This document shows, piece by piece, positions 55,706 through 64,000 of a DNA stretch of 64,000 nt. The notes under the pieces were generated by a model. It had not been told where the DNA came from. It saw only the letters and a list, made by a program, of their open reading frames with translations, and did no database searches. Made by a program: the position numbers and the translations under genes. The DNA is taken from NCBI RefSeq assembly GCF_963675165.1, contig NC_087380.1, positions 4,896,571 through 4,960,570 of the forward strand, given 5' to 3'. Within the stretch, counting starts at the first letter, position 1. Each line of letters opens with the position of its first letter. The stretch comes from Halichondria panicea (Eukaryota; Porifera; Demospongiae; Suberitida; Halichondriidae).

Positions 55706-57032
55706 CAGTTGCACATCGTCAAGGCAGTAATTTATGGCGCAATATTAGTGCCAAAATTAGAGTATATACGTATTTGTATCTAGGGGGTACTCTTTTTGTA
55801 AACTGGTATAGAAAATAAACATTCAGGGGTACACTTTTTAGTGTAGACTATCACTTGGGGGTACTCTTATCAGTTTAGGTACACAAATAATTCTTTTGAG
55901 GGTACCTACTCTTCCATATTATAATGACCTGAAGAGTACTGAACTAAAAAGAGTACCCTCAAATAAAAAGAGTATACCCTCAAATAAAAAAGAGTACCAT
56001 CAAATAAAAAGAGTACCCCCAAATAATTTCTAAGGTTTAAAGTACACGCACTTTAACCTCTACTTAGAGGTGTGGCTTGTATTTCTATTTAGAGCGCCCC
56101 TTAGAATTGTGAGCAATTATTATTAAGGTTATTGAACAGTCCCTTGGAAGTCTGGTGTGGAAGCTGCTGATAGCTGATTTATAGAGAACTGTTGACTGAT
56201 ATTGTTGATGGCTCGTTGAGTCAAACAGAGGCCGAAGCCCTGGGCTATGTAGCACACGCTGTCTTTAGAGGACATGCTGGTGGCAAGACCATACAGTTGC
56301 GAGCAGATTTTGTACACCTACCTTAGCTTCTGAAGAAGTGGGAAGGCCTTCATCAGATCCCTTATGATTGATTACAATAAGTGTTCTAAGGGACTACCAA
56401 AAATTGATGTTTATTATTAATTTTTATGAGACTAGATAAAAAAATTATAATTACGGTGCTAAGTAATAATTATTACATAGACAAAAAGGTACATTGTACT
56501 TGAAGTCTAAGGATGTGCTCTAAATAGAAATACAAGTAGAGGTTAAAGTACGTGAACTTTAACCTCAGAAATTATTTGGGGGTACTCTTTTTATTTGAGG
56601 GTACTCTTTTTATTTTGAGGGTACTCTTTTATTTTGGGGTACTCTTTTTAGTTCAGTATGGAAAAATATATTTTAGGGTACTCATGGAAGAGCAGGTACC
56701 CTCAAAAGAATTATTTGTGTACCTAAAGTGATAAGATTACCTCCAAGTGATAGTCTACACTAAAAAGTGTACCCCTGAATGTTTATTTTCTATATAAATT
56801 ATACCAGTTTACAAAAAGAGTACCCCCTAGATACAAATACGTATATACTCTAATTTTGGCACTAATATTGCGCCATAGTAATTGCACGTCGACGAGCAAT
56901 TACTGCCTTGACGACTGCACGTTCGAATAACAGCCGCGGCTAATTTTTTACTGAAACTGCAACTACAAACTGCATCACAAACGATTAACAATCAAATAGT
57001 ATGGCTACTCGTGCAATAAGGGATTAATTAAA
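55706..57032. repeat. Hairpin-rich repeat R3, copy 3, split by a foldback element
   Basis: The left part (55706-55732: TTGCACATCGTCAAGGCAGT) and the right part (56878-57032: GTAATTGCACGTCGACGAGC, then TTCGAATAACAGCCGCGGCT) are one R3 copy interrupted by the element at 55733-56877. The right part matches copy 1 (44768-44940) well. Confidence 0.7.
55733..56877. mobile_element. Foldback element, 1,145 bp with about 360 bp inverted arms
   Basis: The left arm (55733-56095) begins TATGGCGCAATATTAGTGCC and the right arm (56517-56877) ends with its reverse complement. The arms agree over nearly their full length with small indels. GTAATT stands on both sides (55727-55732 and 56878-56883), a 6 bp target duplication. 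Each arm holds several copies of a motif of about 20 bases, GGGTACTCTTTTTATTTGAG. The unique core (about 420 bases) has a 61-codon minus-strand frame without a recognisable family. This is a foldback-type non-autonomous element. Confidence 0.85.
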
Positions 57033-57582
57033 GGTGCCTATTAATTATATGCCAGCATAATTCTCACCCCAAAAAATGTGCCTATTTTATGTTCAAACTA
57101 CCAACCCAACTATAATAATTATTATCTATTAGCTATTTTTTACATTTTCTTTTATACGCCCTTAATTTGTAGTAAACCTGCTCCTGGCAACACTGGCTCT
57201 TCATAAGAAGCAAAATGGTACAATAATAATGAAGCAAAATGAGGAGAAAAATTTAATAAAAAAAAAAGGTAATAAAAAGCAAATTAATTTTGTTGTCACT
57301 GTATTTTTATAGTATAGCTTAATTAGTTTTAAATGCAAGGGTTCTAATTTTGTCGTGCTATAAAGTATATATAGCTATTGCGTGGGCCCTCGGGCATTAT
57401 CAAGTGCCAATTGAATGTTATTATACACTGCGCATCCATTATTTTTAGGCAAATATCTTGTGACATAAACTTTGTGTCGCCAGAGTTGATTGGGTCTTGT
57501 AAATTAATGTCTTCATCAGTAATAACAAACTATAATACATCACGTATGGAGATGTCTACTAGAAAGTCAACATACGTAAGAA
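57033..57582. other. Gene-free region downstream of PGAP4
   Basis: AT-rich, with the phrase AAAGGTGCCTATTAATTATA and GCCAGCATAAT at 57030-57065 from the same small repeat as near 52352. It probably contains the 3' untranslated region of the minus-strand PGAP4 gene. Confidence 0.45.
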
Positions 57583-58720
57583 CTAAAATCTGAATTCAAT
57601 TGGGTCCTTCCAACCTTTCCCCAAACTAGATACAAAACCAATGTGTTTGATCAAGTCTGGCACAACCATTAACTGCTTTAAACCTTGCTTCATCACAAAC
57701 GTATCCAGAGCAATATCTACTGGAAATGATAATGAACAAGTGACTGAGTTCAAGTAGTTAATCAAGTTGCTTATGTGCTCCTGGGGGTACAAAACAGCTG
57801 GTGTACAGCAGCCTGGCGCAGGTACAATGAAGTTGAAGTGAAAGGAAATATTTCCAAGTAAAACTAGCCAATGAGGTCTCCCTAGTGTCCACAGAGTGTA
57901 CATAGAAAAGATGAAAGAGAGTGTGACTAATAAAATGAGATCACATTTTTTGGGATAATTGGTGTGTCTATTCTTGCAGACTATTTGCACAAAGTAAGCG
58001 ACAGACGTGAGCACAAAAGATCCAATGAGTGAAGTTAGTATCAACTCTTTAATAATATGCAATTCGTTACTCCAGCCCTGCCACTTTGGAGGGTAGAAGA
58101 GTTTTAAAAATGCCCAGTCTTGCTTGTAGTGCGGCATACGTTGCTTTAGTATAAATTGCAATCGAGTCATGAAATAAGGCAAGGGTAAGGCATCATCTTC
58201 GAAAATTACTGTGTATCTGGCTTTTTTCTTGTAACACCATTGGAGAGCAAACACTAAATCTTCTTTTTCCTTTGAAAACTTGTCTACAGTTGCACTCTGC
58301 TTAGGATTAGATATGACTGAAATAGTGCTTGACAGTTTTAACGCTTCTAGGTGGGTGGATCCTTCAGCATTGTACAGGGCAAACACGGAATTTGTTCCAG
58401 CTAATTGAGTAACAAGGCCTGCCACAACTTGAGTAAGAAACTCCATGTTGGCTGGTCGGCTTATGCTTACAACAATAAAGCAGAACTCTGGCAGGACACT
58501 AGGATCTTTAAAGATTGAAAAGGGATTAGACAGCACAATATTGGCTTCTTGCAAACGAACGAAGTTGTCTTCCAAGTTTCTCTGCTTGTCTCTTTCAGGT
58601 GTGGACTGGTAGAATTTGGAATAAGGCAAGTCCTTTCCTATGTAGGGCACAACCAATTACAGCAATTATCGCATAAGTCAGAACAACAACAACAACAAAC
58701 ATCCTTTTAGCAGAACACAT
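57583..58720 (-). CDS. PGAP4: PGAP4-like GPI-glycan GalNAc transferase, frameshifted near the start
   Basis: The main frame (58653-57583) encodes about 356 residues with the PGAP4/TMEM246 signature: FSKEKEDLVFALQWCYKKKA, then YTVIFEDDALPLPYF (acidic metal-binding motif), then LKLFYPPKWQGW, two hydrophobic segments inside the catalytic domain, VPAPGCCTPAVLYPQEHI and LIKHIGFVSSL. In animals PGAP4 adds GalNAc to the first mannose of GPI anchors in the Golgi. The main frame has no usable ATG and a stop (TAA) just upstream. The signal-anchor (MCSAKRMFVVVVVLTYAIIA) starts at 58720 in the neighbouring frame and overlaps the main frame around 58625-58655. A one-base shift would join them. An indel in the sequence, a real mutation, or an unrecognised tiny exon could explain it. 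No good intron is visible. Confidence 0.85.
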
Positions 58721-58781
58721 TGTGGAGGAATCAGGAATGAGCAGAGGAATGAGGTTATAATCATGACAACATCCTCATTAA

Positions 58782-58863
58782 CCTCGATTCCAGACCGCAT
58801 TAAAATACTGGAATCGAGGCTACACGTACCCCGCCTCAACCCAAGCTTTTAGGTTGAGGCGGG
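58782..58863. promoter_or_regulatory. Two hairpins in the divergent PGAP4/transglutaminase promoter gap
   Basis: CCTCGATTCCAG (58782-58793) pairs with CTGGAATCGAGG (58808-58819), and CCCGCCTCAACC pairs with GGTTGAGGCGGG (58852-58863). They fill much of the 250-base gap between the two divergent starts. They resemble small palindromic elements (compare 32666-32717, AGCCTCGAGACCAGG), so they may be element debris and not regulatory sites. Confidence 0.5.
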
Positions 58864-58970
58864 TATTCGAGACTAAGACTGCAGTACAGTACTGATCATA
58901 TCGAAGCAGGGAAGCAGGAGACTAGAGCAGAGTGCAAACTAGTGCAGTGAGTGCATGCAAGAGTGTCAGC

Positions 58971-61900
58971 ATGGCATCGTCAAGTCTTTATGGAAATCGT
59001 AATGTCAATGCATGGGGTGGTTTGCCTGCTCCTGGGGAGCTGTCCCCCTACAGTGTCAGTATGGATGTGGACATAGACCGCATTGAGAAACTCAGTCACA
59101 CCCAGGGACTAAGTGCGAACAAGCTGTTAGTTACTAGAAGAGATACAAAGTTCCCAGTCATAGTGAAGACACGGTCTCGACTGGTTATAGAATCTGCAGC
59201 TCTGGTCTACAATGAGAGCAAGAGTGTGCCCCTTACTGTGGAGAGCCAGATAAACCGTGTATACGGGACAGTGCTTGAGGTGAGATTGATTGTTGTATTT
59301 TCGATACATGAGAGCTTGTTTTTCAGTCCATTCTCAATTCGTTTTATTCCCCATGTGCATTTTTGAAAATGTGTCACCTATAGAAAAATTAGAGCACCCT
59401 CATCTTTGTGCATGCTCCAAATGTACCTATTTAACGTTGGGAATTCTGGGGATTGAGCAATAATTATGACTCAGTGCTATAGCTAGCTTGAGTGCAAGTT
59501 TTGTGGAGATGTACAATGTACAATGTAGGTGCAAAAAAATTATTCATGCAGAACTTTGACCTCAGGAAAAAATTTAGCTTTGTCTTGGACGTACGCTAAG
59601 CCTTATTCTAAATGGGTGTTTGCCATTAGATTTGCAAAGAAAACAGAAAACAGATAGGATCATTGATGAACTACAGCATATTCCGTTCATAGTTGATGAA
59701 TTGATTCTTGAGACGGTTTCATATGAGTTCAATGCCTCATACAAAATTAAAGACTGGAGCGCAATTAACTGTTATGTCTGAGTCAGCAATACATGGACAG
59801 GCAGACAGATGACACACTGATGACACACTGTTGTAACCCGTAGTTGCCTACTCGTGTTTATAGAATGGCTGTATCAACTTTGTTACAACCTCATTTCCCC
59901 TGCAGTTGTCTATCCCAGTGGATGCTCCAGTCACCCTGTACACACTGATCGTTGATGGACAGTTTGAGAACAAGCAACCGTTCTCAGTGACCCTCTCTGA
60001 ACAGGTTGTCGTACTATTCAATGCCTGGTCACACGAGGATGGTGTGTTCATGGAAGAAGAGGACTGGAGACAAGAGTATGTTCTGGAGACCAATGGGAGA
60101 GTCTACGCTGGAGATAGGTGATGGTTGTATGTTACTTTCATTCTTTAATCACCTATAACACCTACATGTATAACATCAACCAAACTAGCCATTTTAAAGT
60201 GCATATACAACTATTTGCTTTCAATTTCTTGTTAGATACGGGATGGCTTGGAATCTTGCCCTCTATCAACCTGATTCTCTGAGAGCCACACTATTTCTCC
60301 TGGAATCTCTGGCTAAGCTCACCTTTGAGGAGAAGAAGAATCCCATTCTTGTGGCTAGAGAGATGTCTGCACTTGTGAACATGCAAGACGAGAATGGGGT
60401 GCTGCATGGACGTTGGGATGGCGACTACGCAGATGGACAACCCCCTAATTTCTGGAGAGGAAGTGGACAAATCTTAGAGCAGTTTTTCCGCTCAAAGGGT
60501 GAGCCAGTGAGGTATGGACAGTGCTGGGTGTTCTCTGGTGTGCTGCTGAGTGTTTTGAGGATCCTGGGCATTCCCAGTCGCTCTGTAACCAACTTCAACT
60601 CTGCCCACGACACCAATCGCAACAGAACCATCGATTTCTACTACGATGAGAACGGTGATGAACTCGAGTATCTCAAGACAGGCGACGACTCAATTTGGTA
60701 TGTGACTATTATAGTTATTCCACTGTCGTACTGAAGCCAGAAAGTGTACAAATGATGACCTATGTTGTACATATTTCCCAGGAACTTCCATGTTTGGAAT
60801 GATGCTTGGATGAGTCGACCAGACCTCCCTGCTGGGTTTGGAGGCTGGCAAGCTTTGGATGCTACTCCTCAAGAGGAGAGTCCACAGGGTGGAGGGTACA
60901 GGACCGGACCAGCTCCACTCAAGGCCATTAAAGATGGCAACTCTCTTCTGTTTGATACTAACTTCCTCATTGCAGAGGTGAGCAAACCTGTTGAATTTCT
61001 CGTCAGTGCTCCAACTCTGACCATAGATAAAAGAGTTAAATGAATTGGCAACGAATCACGTGCTGCATATAAAATGCACATACTGAGCTAAGATACAGCC
61101 TCTTAACCCCGGGAACTACTTTTATGGCTGTTTTGGAAAATTTAAATCCCCCCCAACTTTATTATTATTATTATTATTTAATGCCCCTTTATAGTAGGTA
61201 TCATTTGGCTATTATTTTTTCCCCGATTGCTTAAGAAAGTAGCAAGAGGTACAGAACATTCTTTTTCACTGTTTTAGGATGTTTCTATTATTATAGCTAC
61301 ATGTAAAACTGCCTAAGTAAGTGTACCGTGTCTCATGTATATATCCTTAAGTATCAAATAGAAGTAAAAGTTCAGCAACAGGTTTCTCAACCTGACAGTA
61401 AGACAATATGTGTCTCCTTTGGCCATTTTTTCCACGTTACAGTAGGCGGCCTCGATTAAATCTCGGACGAAATGCGGATAGTTTTCGAGGCGCTTAGTGT
61501 TGCCTAACCTTCTATCTATGCTCTGACCCAGCACCAAGTGGTCAAGGAAGACGTAGTATTGTTTCCGTGGAAGCCACTGTTGTGTGGGTCTTGGTATTAC
61601 AGCTGTGTAGCTGTGGGTATGCACAATTTTAATCAGTAAAGTGTTGATTGACCATTGGCATGTAGGTGGCCTTGGGTGGCCTTGCCCAATTTATGCTCAA
61701 AATGTTGCCTAGTCTCCAAGTCTCATGCATTCTTACCAATTAGTCTTTAATTCTTACCCATTAGTCTCAAATCATCAACGAGAATTATACTGCAACATCA
61801 CAGATTTTTTTCTTCTTTCTTTATAAAATTTAATGCAGAGCATAGGTGCGTACCAACTTATACTGCAACATCACAGATTTTTTTTTTCTTTCTTTATAAA

Positions 61901-63491
61901 ATTTAATGCAGAGCATAGGTGCGTACCAACTAGCAGCTGAGAGCTAATATTAAGGTAGCCCTAACAAAAAACAGCAAAAGGCAAAACACAAAAAACAAAA
62001 GTAACTAAAAGGTACAGGCAGTGACAAGGACAGTGACATACAAATTAAGTAACAGACACAAAACTGTAAGTAAGGGCAAGCAGACAATTAGTTATAAGTA
62101 AGTAATTAATTGAAACAGTCCCGCACATGAGCCTTAAAACTAAGTAAACTACTTGCAGAGACGGCACTGCTTGGTAGGGAATTCCAGAGTGGAACCACAT
62201 TTACGAAGAATGATGATTGATGAGACAGATGCTTCTATATAAGAAGTATTATTGGTGAAAGAAATCTTAGAAAAAAGTCAACAGTACTACTAGCACCTTC
62301 CATACGTATATATTCATATGCTCAGAAGTACGTGTAAAGGTTGCATTATTCATGCTATTGAGCTTCTATATATAAAGTACTTTCTACCAACATTTGGTAA
62401 AAATTGCCTAATAGGCTAATTAATACTTTGTGCCTATTAGGCTGGCATAATGCTCAATGCTCCACTGCACCTATTAGTCTCAAAATTCTAGCATAATTGG
62501 GCAAGGCCTAGCCTTGGGTTCTAGTCAATGTGGAGGGAGGACACAATTAGCACTTAATTTATGACCTAATTAAATTCTTTAAATGATTCTGTTATTGGAC
62601 TCACCTACCTACGTGACCTAAGCTATAAGATTTGTGGAGTTGTGTGGAATAATTAGTGCCCATTAGGCCCTGGTAAATTATGCTCCTTTTTCTGCCTATT
62701 ATGCCTATTATGCTTTTGAGAAGTGGAGCCTAATGGGCACTAATTATTCCATACAACTCCCCAAATTCAGCCTATTATGCTCGTCGAAAGAACCCATTAT
62801 ATGCCCCATATTGACGTCATAAATAATATTTTTTCAGCAATAGTTGTTGTATTGTACATTTCAATACAACAAGAGATAATTGCATTTGTAACATAACTGA
62901 AGACAAAAGATTCTTCTAGAAGTATGTAAAAGAGGCATTTAAAAGAGAAAAAACACGTTCAGCAGAAGCAGAGGACCGTTGCATTTGCACCAAACTGACC
63001 AAATTCAAAATTTTAACCCTATTATGCTTCAATTATGCCAGCATAATGACCTAACCTATTATGCCCCAAATTATGCTGGCATAATTTGCCAGGGCCTAGT
63101 GCCCATAAGGTTAATTGTGTCCTCCCTAGCTCCTCTGGGTTGTTGGGGCGAGCCCTGAGGCTCGATCCATAGTAGCGAGTAGTACAGAGACTTGCGGTGT
63201 GATCCTGTTTGCACATTCATTTTAATTTGTTGAGAGAGAAAGTGTTCAGGTATACATATATGTATGATTCTGTCTGTTTGTTTTTATTTGTTGACAGGTA
63301 AAATTTATTTGTTTGGCTCTGTAAATTTAGAAAGTAAACTATTTTGCACACAGGTGAATGCTGACATCAAGAAGTACAGTGTGGGGAGTGATGGAGCCCC
63401 TCGCCTGTTTGAGGTGGACAAGAAAACTGTAGGACAGGGCATCTCCACTAAAAAAGTCGGTTCCTGGAGGAGGGAGGACATCACACATCTG
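58971..63491 (+). CDS. Transglutaminase, 5' exons with complete catalytic triad (partial)
   Basis: Five exons in phase: 58971-59279, 59906-60117, 60236-60697, 60782-60977 and 63354-63491, giving 439 residues; the C-terminal beta barrels lie beyond the window. The ATG at 58971 (MASSSLYGNRNV) is chosen because codons upstream in frame are non-ATG. Residues about 10-145 form the N-terminal beta-sandwich. The catalytic core shows Cys270 in YGQCWVF, His331 in NFHVWNDAW and Asp354 in GWQALDATPQE, spaced as in tissue transglutaminase (277, 335, 358 in human TGM2). The last exon has VNADIKKYSV and VGQGISTKKVG, also typical. The enzyme makes epsilon-(gamma-glutamyl)lysine crosslinks and needs calcium. 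No signal peptide is evident, so secretion, if any, is unconventional. It is divergent to PGAP4. Intron 4 (2.4 kb) holds a LINE remnant and inverted repeats. Confidence 0.93.
61785..61931. repeat. Tandem duplication, two 73 bp units
   Basis: TTATACTGCAACATCACAGA recurs at 61785 and 61858, with an almost exact repeat through GCATAGGTGCGTACCAACT. It lies in transglutaminase intron 4. Confidence 0.9.
62106..62232 (-). pseudogene. LINE polyprotein C-terminal remnant
   Basis: On the minus strand the frame reads HQSSFFVNVVPLWNSLPSSA, then VSASSLLSFKAHVRDCFN and a stop. This is the usual last segment of non-LTR retrotransposon polyproteins (SFFxRxxxxWNxLPxxxxxxxSLxSFKxxL). Upstream there is an in-frame stop, so it is dead. 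Confidence 0.75.
62534..63127. mobile_element. Inverted-repeat element with internal hairpins, about 594 bp
   Basis: The ends AGGGAGGACACAATTA and TAATTGTGTCCTCCCT are perfect inverted repeats. Inside, TTTGTGGAGTTGTGTGGAAT with AATTAGTGCCCATTAGGC (62631-62668) pairs with the segment at 62728-62764. The 3' part is rich in TTATGCTGGCATAA palindromes. The target duplication is not clear. It lies in transglutaminase intron 4. Confidence 0.65.
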
Positions 63492-63518
63492 GTGAGGAAA
63501 TATCTGGGGACTGTACAA

Positions 63519-64000
63519 ATGAAAGCACCGCGCGCGTGTGCTGATGCCTCGGTGGAGATACGTAGCATTACTGCATAATTATCATGATGAACATTTTGTT
63601 TTGAGAATCACGGGGAAACTCAAGAGTGGGTAATGATCGACCATGATTGTTGTTAAAAACGATCGATGCCAAAAGTTAAAAAAATTAACGGGTGCATCAG
63701 CAGAGCCTTGCAGCTCTCTTCTCACTCTTGCAGCTACTAGTAGCTAGCGTTCTAGTGCAGAGCTATATTTTGTTGTTGTACATGTACACTGTAACTACTA
63801 AGTAGAGTAGCAACACTCGGTGAACAAGTATAATTGCTACGCACTCTTCTGAAAAGGCTGCAATGGCATTCCAAATAAGCAAAACTAGGCATAACTCGAG
63901 AACGAAGCATTATTTTGCAAATCCACAAATTGAAATCCAAGAAAACATGACTAGAAGCCTATAGAAACTCTTCTTGCACTTAATTGCCTTGAGCAGCTAT
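63519..64000 (-). repeat. Dispersed repeat family R1, copy F (continues past the window)
   Basis: Same order as copy A: GTGCTGATGCCTCGGTGGAG, GGTAATGATCGACCATGATT, GTAGAGTAGCAACACTCGGT, CCAAGAAAACATGACTAGAA. It begins 28 bases after the last visible transglutaminase exon and so lies in the following intron. It is cut by the window end. Confidence 0.7.

Noticed and set aside
63492..63578. Extension of the last transglutaminase exon beyond 63491
   Set aside because: The frame stays open to 63578 but runs into repeat R1; a GTGAGG donor after CTG at 63491 and the loss of family resemblance favour splicing there.
1..64000. CRISPR array, prokaryotic operons or origins
   Set aside because: No regularly spaced direct repeats with unique spacers; genes are spliced and monocistronic, as in eukaryotes.
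1..64000. tRNA, rRNA or snRNA genes
   Set aside because: No cloverleaf with intact A and B boxes, and no conserved rRNA or snRNA blocks, could be recognised by eye.

Overview
The window reads as nuclear DNA of an early-branching animal, most probably a demosponge (Porifera). The genes are metazoan in type: filamin, midnolin, PGAP4, a tissue-type transglutaminase and the ciliary dynein-2 light intermediate chain. They are spliced by standard GT-AG introns, many only 50-600 bases long. They sit in AT-rich DNA crowded with short inverted-repeat elements. A very long single-exon protein with a beta-helix ectodomain and a multi-pass membrane region also fits sponges, where I believe such proteins are numerous. 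The species cannot be fixed from sequence alone. The strong gene calls come from reading exons whose phases join exactly and whose products match known families from memory; no database search was run.

Layout. 1-2.9 kb: repeats and small inverted-repeat elements, no gene. 2.9-6.0 kb: two single-exon genes on +, a secreted polyamine-oxidase-like flavoenzyme and a filamin-repeat/NHL protein. 8.8-12.6 kb: the last nine exons of POLR1A, the largest RNA polymerase I subunit; its catalytic 5' part is not in the window. 13.4-22.5 kb: a complete filamin gene with two CH domains and 16 Ig repeats, almost all in one 4.8 kb exon. 23.6-32.1 kb on -: a four-exon midnolin gene, convergent with filamin. 32.6-36.5 kb: a graveyard of mobile elements with nested insertions, including a Mutator-like element with 9 bp target duplications that carries a broken HIRAN-like gene. 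36.7-43.4 kb on +: a complete 15-exon DYNC2LI1 gene. 45.3-46.1 kb: a small two-exon protein with two membrane segments, unidentified. 47.6-52.3 kb on -: the 1,562-residue beta-helix multi-pass membrane protein. 55.7-56.9 kb: a foldback element with 360-base arms. 57.6-58.7 kb on -: PGAP4-like GPI-glycan glycosyltransferase with an apparent one-base frameshift near its start. 59.0 kb to the end on +: first five coding exons of a transglutaminase with an intact Cys-His-Asp triad; the gene runs off the window.

The genes do not form one pathway. They are mostly housekeeping or cytoskeletal genes (Pol I transcription, actin crosslinking, ubiquitin-independent protein turnover, intraflagellar transport, GPI-anchor editing, protein crosslinking) set among accessory surface or secreted proteins.

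Most worth a second look: the Mutator-like element and its small relatives; a 52 bp palindrome inserted at the tip of a hAT-like element; the beta-helix receptor with about 17 tandem coils and an ITIM-like tail motif; the POLR1A gene cut off from its 5' part; the PGAP4 frameshift; and the foldback element nested in another hairpin-rich repeat.
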